64,000 bases of DNA from Pyrocephalus nanus (Eukaryota > Chordata > Aves > Passeriformes > Tyrannidae): contig CM076266.1 of NCBI GenBank assembly GCA_038380795.1, positions 33,740,145 to 33,804,144 on the forward strand, written 5' to 3'. Each line of letters starts with the position of its first letter. The first letter of the stretch is position 1. Made by a program: the position numbers and the translations under genes. Below the pieces are notes generated by a model, which made no database searches, was not told the DNA's origin, and saw only the letters and a list, made by a program, of their open reading frames with translations. Positions 53,386 through 64,000 of this stretch are shown here, in pieces.

Positions 53386-56300
53386 TTGCATTTTGAAGTC
53401 TTCAGATGAAATAGAAAACATGGCATTCACTTATTTTATTAGCTCTGTAATCAGATTTTCAGAGTTTCACAATAACAGGAGAAGCTTGAAAAGTAATTAA
53501 GAGATTCTCAACACAGCAGGAGTTTTTGTTAAATGAGAAAACTAATTCAGACTGTAGTTTGAAGATACAAGAGAAGTTAGGGCTTGAGTCCAAGAGTCTC
53601 CTAATCTTCAAGAAAAGTAGCTGCTCTGAAAGCCATGGGGAGAGAGAGGTCATTCACATACTTTCTCTTTCCTTTCAAGGAAAGCAAACTATTAGGAGCT
53701 TATCCAACAATTAAAACATCTGCTTCACAAAGGAAAGCGCATGTCAGCTTAAGTTTCCTTGATTGAAAGGATGCATTTTATTATATAAGAATTTGGAAAG
53801 ATAAAAAGTAGTACATAAATTAGTGTTTGTAAGGAACACAGTTGATTTCCAAAGATTAATAACAGACTGTACATATGCCTTTGAGAAAGCACCCAACCAC
53901 AGAAACAAAAGTTTCCTAATGCACGCTTATTTGGATTTAACTAGATCCCATATGCCCTGGTGTAGCAATATGCATGTAAGTCACACCAGAGATTTTGGTG
54001 TTCAGTTTTGATATTATCATAACATACTGACCTTTTCAAAATTGTGAATCTTCTAAACTTCGTTTTTCCATGATGAAGATATAGATGGTAATGAATGGCA
54101 GCAAGTAACTAATTTGTAAATCTTTGCTGTCTCCTACTATTTCATGCCTCCCTTGTTACTGCTTTCCCTATCTCATCTGCTCTTTTCTGTGGCAGGCTGC
54201 CACCTCTCCTACTGCTTTGACTCTTCTGTGTGGACCCAGGTTTCACTGATGCTTTTCAGCAGCTGTGCTTGGCTTTAAGATTTTGTTTTCTGGGTTAATT
54301 TAGGGCATAATACATAGATTTGTTTTCTTGGGGGCTTCTCTTACATGGAGAGAGATTCACCTGTCCTGGGGAAGACACTATGCTCAGCAGTTTGTCTAGG
54401 TCTCCTAGTCCACACTGGAATCCCCCTGCTCAAAAGCTGTGCCTTGGCTCTTACTTTCTCACTGCTCTCTAGGACTGGAGGGAAGGAGAAATATATGGAA
54501 AGAAGCAGAAAATTAAAACATAACATGGGAGTTCAGTGGGAAACCAGTGAGTACCCACTTGTTGCTTTGTTCCCTCATATCTCTCTAGATTCTGAGAAAA
54601 CCGCTCTTCAGGCATGTGGCATTTCCTACAGGAGTGAGGGTGCTTGAGCCTACACCACTGAAGTTTTATGGACTGAAATATCTAGGTTTAAGCTAGCTTC
54701 TCGCACTGACCAAGTGCTGTATTGTTTTTACCCTGGAATAGCCAAGAAATCTGTACGGAGGAAGTGCATTTCAAAATACTATTAGGAACTGAGGAACAGA
54801 CAATTATTTTGTCATAAACTTTTATTTTAAAAGCAGAACAAATCAGACAGTGATGTTGCCAAATATCTTTCAGGAGACGCTGCAGATGCTGAACCACAGT
54901 AGGAATCAGGCACGAGTCCTGGGGCAGACAATATAGCCAAATTTGATTCAGCACATCAGCACCGCATTTGTGTATATAACCCTCTTAAAATCCATTTTAG
55001 TTACCACTGTAAAACTATACATGGCTAGTCTTTATCTCACCTGCCTCTGTCTTATAGTCTGCATCTTAGTCTAGCGATATCCATTTGGGATGTGAGAAAA
55101 GAAATATTGTAAACACCTACATTTTACAGGGCACTCAGTTTAGCCATATTTGACACATTGAAGCTTTTCAAGTGAGAACCATGAATTGATGCAAAATGCA
55201 CAAAAGGAGGACATGTAGTAGCGTAACAAGCCTTTGTCACACAGGCAATAAAGTGATGTGTGCGCTTTGCTAAGAGGAGCTCTAACTCTCCTCACTTCTT
55301 CTTTTGCTCTCCTTCCTGCAGGAACTCCTGCCATGCTGCTCTGCTGCTGAACTAAGTTCCCTGTGGCCCCTAAAGATTTGTGCTGGTAGCACTGCAGAGC
55401 CAGCCTGGCAGTCTTAATACTTGTAGTGATGTGGAGTGCTTTCCCAAAGTCATTAGCTCCAGATGTTCTGAGACCATGGGGACAATTGTATAAACCATGA
55501 AGAAATTTTTGAAAAAATGAATCTTGTAGTTTCAAAATCCTTAGTAAAAGCACTCATGCCTCAGTGTTAGGCTTTTCAAGGTGATATACTGATTTTTACA
55601 TCACTGTTTTTGAATGCTTTAGGGTATCAAGTTGTGTCACCGGTGCTGCTGCCATATGCCTGTTTAGGAGGAAATGGGTTTAAGGTTAAATCAAAGTTTG
55701 TAGGCAAAATCCTTTGTCTTTTTTTGCAGTGTCTTTCACTTAGCTCTGGTTTGCGTCTGTTCAGTTAACCTCTAATTGCAGAGGTGATTTAGGGTGACTC
55801 CTCACTAAAGGCTGTTTTATGTGGCAGAGAGAAATGGAAAGAGGCCAGGGTTTCACGGACATAATCCTATCTTGGGGTTTGCAAAAATTTACCTTTGCAG
55901 GAGTTCAGTCAGTATCCATGGTTTTGATTTGAGAAAGCAGCTATTCCAACATAATGATTCACAAAAAAACTTATGAAAATTTGGAACTCGTTCCAGTCAG
56001 TTCAGAGTATCTTTTGAGTTCTCAGGGGTCACTGTAGATTTTCGGCTGGCTAGTTCAGAGGTTTTCACCTTCCCTTCCTTCAGATGTCTACTCTTTCTTC
56101 TGGAAAGACCTAGAAGTTTTGTAATAATGCTTCTTCCATGCTCTTGAAAATGGCATACTAAGCTGAGGGACTGTGATAAGTTATTCCAACTATTTTTAAA
56201 ATATACATATTTCTCAAACAAAAAAGTTAGAGTCATGAAAAGGATTACTTTCAGTTGAGTGGTTTTTATTTCCTCCCTATAAATTTATGGCATAGCTCAG

Positions 56301-56844
56301 AGCTGACATAAGTCAGTAGCTGGTAATGCAGTTATAGACTAAGGAAAGGGACCAGGCAGGGGATAGTCCTATGCTGCTATTCTGTCTGGAACAAAACTAG
56401 GTTGTAGAGAAATGACTAGTGCATGTGAGGGAAATGAATTTTCGAGTAAAGATGTCTGTATTCCTGCATCCTAAAAGTGATGGTTTGTGGAAACAGAGAA
56501 GTTGTCTTTAAAATTTCCTGTTAATTTGTTGTGCTCTCTGGCATTGGCAGAACACTTGGTGCATAGTGAAGTTATACTGGAATTGAGATTGTCAAATCTT
56601 CCTATTCTCTGCTGTTTCTTTTTTTTTTTTTAATCCTGCAACTAGTTTATAAAATGTTTCTGTCACCTCCTGTTCTACCCTTCAGTCTCCAGGGACACAT
56701 TTGTGACTGGTGTATGAGGAGCAGGGCATGAGGAAATGCACTGTAGTGCAATCCTGCTGGTGATAAAGGAAAGAAGCACTTCACACAAACTTCTCTTGAT
56801 GACTTCTGGATGGTAGCTCACTTAGGAAAAATGCATATAAGACT

Positions 56845-57075
56845 AGGTTTAGATCAGATATTAGGAAGAAACTCTTTACTGCGGGGGTGGTGAGGCACTG
56901 GAACCAGAGAAGCTGTGGACGCCTCATCCCTGGAAGTGTTCAAGGCCAGGCTGGATGGAGCTTCAAGCAACCTGGTCTAATGGAAGGTGTCATTGTCCAA
57001 AGCAGGGAGATTGGAACTAGATCACCTTAAAAGGTCCCTTCCAATCCAAACCATTGTGTGATTCTATGATTCTAC
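56845..57075 (+). mobile_element. CR1 LINE 3' end
   Basis: A 5'-truncated CR1 in plus orientation, from AGATCAGATATTAGGAAG through the block around CATCCCTGGAAGTGTTCAAGG and GGTCCCTTCCAATCCAAACC to the terminal ATTCTATGATTCTAC. The terminal octamer repeat is well preserved, and this is the least decayed copy in the window. About ten bases of the consensus seem to be missing after GGCACTGGAACC. Confidence 0.95.
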
Positions 57076-57229
57076 AATTTTATATCTGAAGCTTGGTCCT
57101 CTATTTCTTTAATTTAAAAGTATAAGAAATACTTTAACAAGCATTCAGATTCACTAAGAAATAAGATTTTCCCCTATTGCTTCCACACTTTATTGTTAAA
57201 CATTATCATATGCATAACAGCATGGTTCA

Positions 57230-57600
57230 TATTAAACAAAGAATTTCATACTGAGTCAAATAATTTGCATAATTATTAGCAGGTCTCTTTGCTAGTTGTA
57301 CAACCTTTAAAAAAACCCCAAAAATACACTGAAGAGTGTAATCTTCTTTTTAAATGCTACAGAGGCCATTTTATATTTCTGAGAGATTTGGGAAATCCTG
57401 CTGTCTCTTTATGAGATATATCTAGGGATAATCTAAAACCGGAGTTAATTAGTGCAGTGTTTATTATTTTGCTGTTAATATTATTTTTCCACTCAGAGCT
57501 CTTGTTCAGGTAAATCTAATAAAGTGTTATGTGTTACTACACATCAGCTGAGGCCTAATCCACCATGTTCCTGTGTATCCTTTCATTTTCTGCGTGGGAG
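57230..57600. promoter_or_regulatory. Candidate distal element next to CR1
   Basis: Repeat-free sequence immediately right of the CR1 3' end, with TAATTATTAGC, GAGTTAATTAGTG and other homeodomain-like cores and little low complexity. It is listed only as a place to check for conservation. Confidence 0.15.
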
Positions 57601-60600
57601 TAGCTTCCTTGGTTTAAATAGGAGTAGGTTTAATTAAGTGTTTAAGTGTTTATAGTGTATAATGAAGATATAATACATTAATACTGCTTTTGCTAAAATG
57701 TACCTCTAACATTGTTCCTTCTCCCCAGCTGTCAACTGCATACTTGATTTTCTTATCACTTTGTATCAAGTTAAGTGTAGCTGTTCCGAATATATTACAG
57801 TTCGTATGTAAATAAAAACATGCTTTAAATAACCTCTCTAAATTGTTGAGCAAAAACATAACTAAACGGAGAATAATAAATAAATGAAAAGGAAAACAAA
57901 TCAAACACACTTATACAAAACTCAGCCGATGAACTGAATCTCCAGCATAGATAAAAGGTGCAGCGGTGAATTGAGGAGGAGGGTAGTAAAGGACTCTGTC
58001 TCTCTCTTTGTGCTTTTGAGGGTAGTTTTACCATAGTGCACCCCTGAGTATGTTTCTGTGGGCACTGAGCAAGGATAATTTCTCACTAACCCCAGAAGCC
58101 AGGCAGCGATCTTGAGGTGAATGAAAGCTCTTTTGCCCCATTCCCTCAGGTATTGGTTAAAAATAACTTTTATTTACAAGGCTATATTAACTCCTGGTCA
58201 GTCCATGGTCTAATTTACCGTACATCCAGAGAGACTTTTGCATCAACCCAACCGAAACATTGCTACAGGAACAAGAAGCACAAAATACCTACCTACCGAA
58301 AGAAATGGGCTTCAGTTACAAAATAATACACTGGACATCCATACCACGGCATTGTTCCAAACTGTCATGCCAGTGGCAAGGGGTATCCTCTTCACTTCCA
58401 TTGGGCAAGAGTACCAAGAGGCTGCTTTCGCAGCTCTTTGCTGTAGCAGCAGCCTTTTCCCTGGAGAAAAGCACCTGAAAGGAGGGGAGGTTGTAGATAA
58501 GCCTTGCAGTCCCTACCCTCTCTAGAGTCACTGGCTGGAACCTGCCACAGTTCTTGTCACATACATACTCCTGCCTCGGGGCTGTTGACAGGATCCTGAG
58601 AGCACTTTGTTCACACACTATTGAAATTCATGGTACACTTCATGTTTCCCAAAGTTAATGATCTGGACTGTTTGCAGATGCAGGCAGACCTCACTGCTCA
58701 GACCTGTGGTGATGAGCTAGCTACAAAAAAATCATGTTTTATCTGAATTGACTAAATACATGTAAGTTTTATGAAAATTGACCTTTCTTGTTGGATAAGC
58801 TTCAGGAAACAGTTTTTCACTTAATGACTGGCTTGAATCCAGGCCAAATTGGTAAGTCTGTAAGTCTGGACTAAGCAAGTAATTTTGAACAAATTATTTA
58901 TTCAGTGAAGATAGCTGCTTTTCCTCACTAGTACATAGTTCATGGACAGACTGTGAAACTCTTTAACTTACTTGTAATTCAAAGTTATTCATACATTTCC
59001 TCACATAATAATTCTCGGTCTAAAACTATTTATGAAAAGATTATCAGTGCCTGCCATGAAGAGACATGAAGGAATGGAAATTATGTCTGGTTCAGAATCA
59101 GCTTGAAAATGTAGATGGATATGCTCTAACGTGAAGAAACTCTTCACTGTTCAGTGAATGTGGCTGGTTTTCCTCAAATCATTTATTTGACAGACCAGTT
59201 TTTCTGGCATTTGACCAGCTCCATAATTCATAGAGAATTTCCCTCCCCCCTGCCCATCATTTTCCCAGCTCTGCTGAAAACCTTGCAGCCAGACAGCTGT
59301 TCTGAATGAAGTGTATATATGGTCTCATATTGGTTCCTAATAAATAGGTACACTGGTGATGAAACCACACGTACTACCTCAGGGCCATCTTTGCAAAGAG
59401 GACAAAAGGACATGGACACTTGCCTGCCTGCTTTGTAATAGAATTGGCCCCTCTGGTACGAGCTGTAGTTAATAGACATTAGTCAAGCAGCATGAACTTT
59501 CTGGTGTGAAGGGCAACACTTGTACCTGCTGTGCTGTCAGAACAAAACTAGCATGCAGTACCTTTTAGCGTCCCTTACCTGCTCACAAAAGGAAAGGTGA
59601 GGAGGGAGAGCCACTGTTTTAATTCCTAATTCTCTCCTGCATCTGGGCAGAGCTCATTTGAGCATTGCTCACTGAATCTTTCAACTCTTTTGCAGAGAAG
59701 CTGGCACTGCCTGGGGTTTCTGCTTGACATCCCAGTCCAGGACATTTATTTAAACCTTCAACTCCCTTTCCTATGGTGCTAGCATAATTCCTTTAGTTAA
59801 TCCTCTGGTTAACCTCAAACTGAAGACTCTGATTCCTTTCAACTCCATCATCTTTCCTGCCTTCCCTTTCCACTATTCCCCTGCTGCAGCCCTCATCTTG
59901 TTCTTTTACCAGCTTCACTTTCTTCTTTTTTTGTTTTTGTGATTCATATCCTATCTCTTTAGCCTTTACTATTTTGAGGAGGAGGATGCCTCTCCTGGCC
60001 CCAGTCAGTGCTCTTTCAAGGTCTGGCTTATTCTTTATAATATATCCCTTTTTTTTTTTTTTCTTTATTTTATATTACAATGGAACCTCCAGCTGGTATT
60101 GATAATCACTGAAAGGAGAGTTCCTACCCAAAAAATTTAGAATTAATTAATTCCACAGGTTAAACAGACCAGTCCTTTAATGTGCATACAGTGTTCAAAG
60201 ACAGTAATTAAAATTGTTAAAAATCTAATTTGGTTGTGTCAGGATTATACATACTAATATAAATGCTCATTTAGGGAATGGGCCATTTTAAAGATTGTTA
60301 CCTGTCTGTAGGTTATTTTTATTCTGGCCTTGCAAGATTTTTAACCTATCTTCAGTGTTGCAGAGCAGTCAGCTATCTTGGATCTTATCTTTATTTTAAA
60401 ATAACTGATTCTTTCCTACTCAGTTCTGCTTTCTTGGTTCTGGTAGCCCTCTGCAAAATAGAATAAGTTTTTTATTCAGTCGTGCAGGTGGTAAAAGACA
60501 TAAAACATTAGAATGGATCCTTTAAAACAGCTGTAAACTAAAATGATGCTTGTAAACTGAAATACTGCAGTTTTGTTCACCCTCAATTTTAAAATAGTTT

Positions 60601-63600
60601 CATGAGGTAATTGAGCCTTAAAGGATCTGGATTTTTTTAACTCTATTATGTTATTATGCAGTTGCCACAGGGGGAGCATATGCTTGCTGCCAAAAATCTA
60701 AAACTGGAATCTTGGATGTTAAACAGATAAGATTAAGTCATAGACTTTAGCTGTACTAGAAGCAAGCACAACATTCATCTGAAGCATGTGACAGCTATGT
60801 CCTGGAAAACTGTTTCTAGATAGACATTCTTGGCTGCTTACATAGACTAAAATAGGCCATTCACATTCATTCAGTCTACTGAGTTTTAAGCACTCCTATA
60901 GAACTATTTAGTTGAATATTTTCCTGATTTTCCTGAAGTGTGGCATTACTTGTTTAAGGAGACTTGTAAATGAAGCTTTTCACCTAAGATGGTTACACTC
61001 TTATGGATTTCTGCTATTCTTATTGGTCACTAAACACACTGTGACATTTGAGTTTGAAGACTTTTTCTTAATTGTGCTGATGGTTTTGAGTCTACACTGG
61101 ATAACAGGTATCAGTTTGTACACATTCTGTATTACATTTCATTGTGCCCTAAAACATGACAGGCATTGCATTGAACAAAAGGAAGATATAATCACTTCCC
61201 CGAAGAATTTACTATCTAATTTTAGATTAGAAAGGGAGCAATAAACAGCAGGAGAAGATGGAGTGAGGAACTACCTCACACATCACAGCAGTAAGATCAA
61301 GCTGTTAAGCTATTGGGACTTGTAAACACCTCGACTGCTTAACTAAATGGTTTATTTAAAATAATTATGATCAGTGAGCCAGTAATTGTAGGCACCACCA
61401 AAATGAACTCAAAAGGAGGGATTCGAATGAAAAGTTCAAATTCAGTGAACCGGAATAAGCATTGCATCTCACAAACTGAGCAGAATGACACGGAAAAGCT
61501 TGCAGGAGAGGTAGGTAAGTGGGACATCAAGACTGATGTCAATGCTAAATGGAGAGAACAAACCTGTATACGTGGAAAGTGTGCAGTTATGTGGAGCACT
61601 GGAGGTGAGAGCAGATAGTTCACATCTAATGTGGTGGGTAAAGGAGAGCTAGTGGACTGATTTAAAATGGACTTAAATGCCTGCAGTGCTTCAGCTAAAT
61701 TAGCAAGGTTGGGACCAGTGTGTTAGGAAAAGTGTGGACCCATTGCCAGGTGGAGTAGACTGATAGGAGGCATAGAGACTTCAGGGATAGAGCCTGGGAT
61801 GAGTGCTTATCCACTGGAGCAGAAAAAAAGTCTAGAAGATTAGTCCATAAGCTCTACAGAAGTCTTCTTACCTAGTACCCAGTCGCCTATTCATCATCAC
61901 TTCAGTAGCCTACCTCTCTTCCTATCGTGGCTCTATATTAATAGCCTCCCTGATTTTCCTTCCTACAGTGTCTATCCTGAAATATCTATTGGAGTGGTAT
62001 CTTTGCTGTCTTCTAGGTTATATATGGTTTGGTGACACTAGTTCAGTTCGTACTGCATAAATAACCATTGTAGCAAGTGCCACGTTTGCTCAACCCTGAG
62101 GTCAAAGTCTGCCCAAAAAGATGGCTTAATATTATCTTCACGTAAAGATAAGGCTCAGTGACAGAACTGCACTAGGACATCTTTGACATTGCTGTCCGTA
62201 GTCTGCTATGACACTAATATAAAAAATCAAGCAGCACTAAAACACAAATGTGCAGTTGCCCAGTCTAAATAAAACACACTTCAAACCACTTGTTTAACTA
62301 TTGTTAAAGAATAAACTTGGGTATCCCAGATGACCCAGTTTTTGTGCTATTCCGAATCTCCAAACTTCTATACTTCCCTCTTTGATGGCCTCAAATGGTT
62401 AACATCTAGACTTTATTATGTTGCTGAATCTTGTATGTTGTCAGGTAGCACCATGTCGATTAAATCACACTCAAGAGAGAGTTAACCACAAAGCTGTAAG
62501 CATTCTTGACAGGTCATTCTTGCTTGAGCCTGGTTTCTTGTGTATAAAGATTAAAAGTCTTGTCACAGATGTGAGGAATGAAGTACATGCAAAACAATGG
62601 AGCATCAATAACTCATAAAAAGCACTTAACAGAAGTGGCAGAATTTGAATGAGGTGCCATATACATTAAACAAAATAAGACTAGTAGTAATGTTGAAGAT
62701 AGAGTACTGTAAAATAATTTCATTAAATATTGAATGCAAGTAGTAATTGACAGTGATTGTTCATTTCAGTGATGAATGAATGTAAGAATTTTATTTTTAT
62801 TCAGCACTGTAGCAAACCGAGGCAAATAACTTCATGTTTTGCATCATTTGTTTTCCTGAATATTTCACATTAATAATACTTGAAATTAACTGGTTCTTAT
62901 TCTGTGCAGCTACACGCATTGTCACCTAGTAGATTCCCGAGTTCCATGGTGGCAGTTACTTTATTCTTTTATCTTTGTTACTGATGTAGGAGTTTTGGCT
63001 TTGGAAAAAGGAATATAACGAATATAACTTTGTATTAAGGTTTGTCTCTACCTGCTGGCCTGCTGTAGGCTGCTGGTATAAACTATAACTGCATTCTCAA
63101 ACAATGAGGAAACCAGTTGGTATAGTTATGACACATTCAGAGGCCCAGTCTTGAAGCCAGGGAAACCTGGGTGAAGAGACTAGTAGCAGCCCAATGCTTT
63201 TTACCTACCTTTTGTCTCTACAGGTTTCCATCAGGTGAACAGAAACCTTGAATAGGGGAGCCATTGAGATTTGGATTTTTCCTCCTTCTAATCCTTTTGA
63301 TTCTGAACTCTCAGAAAAGGTAGGCAGTCCTGATGATTGAAAGGCAGCCTACAGTGGGGATCTACTTTGAGAAATAAATGGCAGTGCTTTAATTTACCTG
63401 ACAATATTATCCTATTTCATAACACACAAAGAGGGCAAAGAACCCAGCATTTTATTGACAGCTCTTGAAGTTTATGTTTTCAAAATATAGTCTTCAGCAA
63501 CTGGATTTGAATCACATGCCAAAATTGAAAAGAAGGCTCACAACCACAGGTGGCTTGGAATGGTGATTTTTGGGGGTAACTTTCAGTCCATAAACACCTT

Positions 63601-64000
63601 TGTTTTTATGGAATGCTAGGAGATCTATGAAGCTGACTTAGCAAGCCTTATGTCTTTAGGCTTTCATACATTACACAAAGCTGTACACTTCTACAGAAAA
63701 AAAAAGGTGGAGCCACAAAATTGAAAATTATTGGCCTACAGCTTCTCTATCTGAGAGGCAGAGCTCTCCCAAGATTTGTGAAAGAATTCTTACAAATACA
63801 AAGAGAAAATTTCCTTTCTGTAAGTGAATAATCTAAATGACTACTATGGCTTCCCTGTGGATTTCCTATCCAAATACCAACTCAACCTGTTCTTGATTAC
63901 CCTGTGAGAATCAATGAGTTCACAACATGCAGTGGGAAGACTGCAGACCATGGTAAAAAGGAGCCTAGAAAAACTGAGACTGCTTTACCACATTATTATT

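Larger units (their letters stand above)
36640..64000. other. Non-coding DNA upstream of UBE2E2
   Basis: No gene can be supported here. The interval holds two CR1 fragments (52,690-53,385 and 56,845-57,075), short tandem duplications (38,225-38,272; 49,141-49,188), a CT microsatellite (47,355-47,379), poly-T runs (38,366-38,380; 56,619-56,631; 60,048-60,062) and a pyrimidine-rich stretch (about 46,779-46,975). Motif-rich stretches that could be regulatory are listed separately. The longest open frames (142 codons at 49,658-50,086; 157 codons at 52,640-53,113, antisense to CR1) are not convincing genes. Confidence 0.8.

Overview
The window is vertebrate nuclear DNA and almost certainly from a bird. 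Four CR1 retrotransposon copies are recognisable, one of them ending in the typical CR1 ATTCTATG-type terminus, and two coding exons read as the E2 ubiquitin-conjugating enzyme UBE2E2. There is no sign of prokaryotic or dense-gene organisation. About 99.6% of the window is non-coding, and the many short open frames are chance frames.

Layout. Positions 1 to about 35.7 kb hold the 5' part of UBE2E2, transcribed from the minus strand. From right to left: a CpG island of about 2.2 kb (roughly 34,380-36,640) with the promoter and a presumed non-coding first exon; intron 1 (about 4.7 kb); exon 2 (30,577-30,765), which carries the start codon and the first 58 codons plus two bases; intron 2 (7.6 kb); a 51-base exon 3 (22,893-22,943); and intron 3, which runs off the left edge for at least 22.9 kb. 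The exons that encode the catalytic part of the enzyme lie outside the window. From about 36.6 kb to 64 kb is non-coding DNA upstream of the gene, with two CR1 fragments, short tandem duplications, low-complexity tracts and a few short motifs that could be regulatory.

How it works together. The two exons join in phase (AAAAG + A / TGTAG + next exon) to give the low-complexity N-terminal extension of a class III E2 followed by the first helix of the UBC fold. The CpG island has CCAAT, GC-box and AP-1-type motifs, G-quadruplex and alternating CG tracts, and patchy strand asymmetry that fits divergent promoter activity.

I found no clearly undescribed system. The observations most worth checking are an inverted pair of D-box-like sites at the island edge, the in-frame skippable 51-base exon, the apparent change of base skew at the island, and a full CRE palindrome 15 kb upstream.
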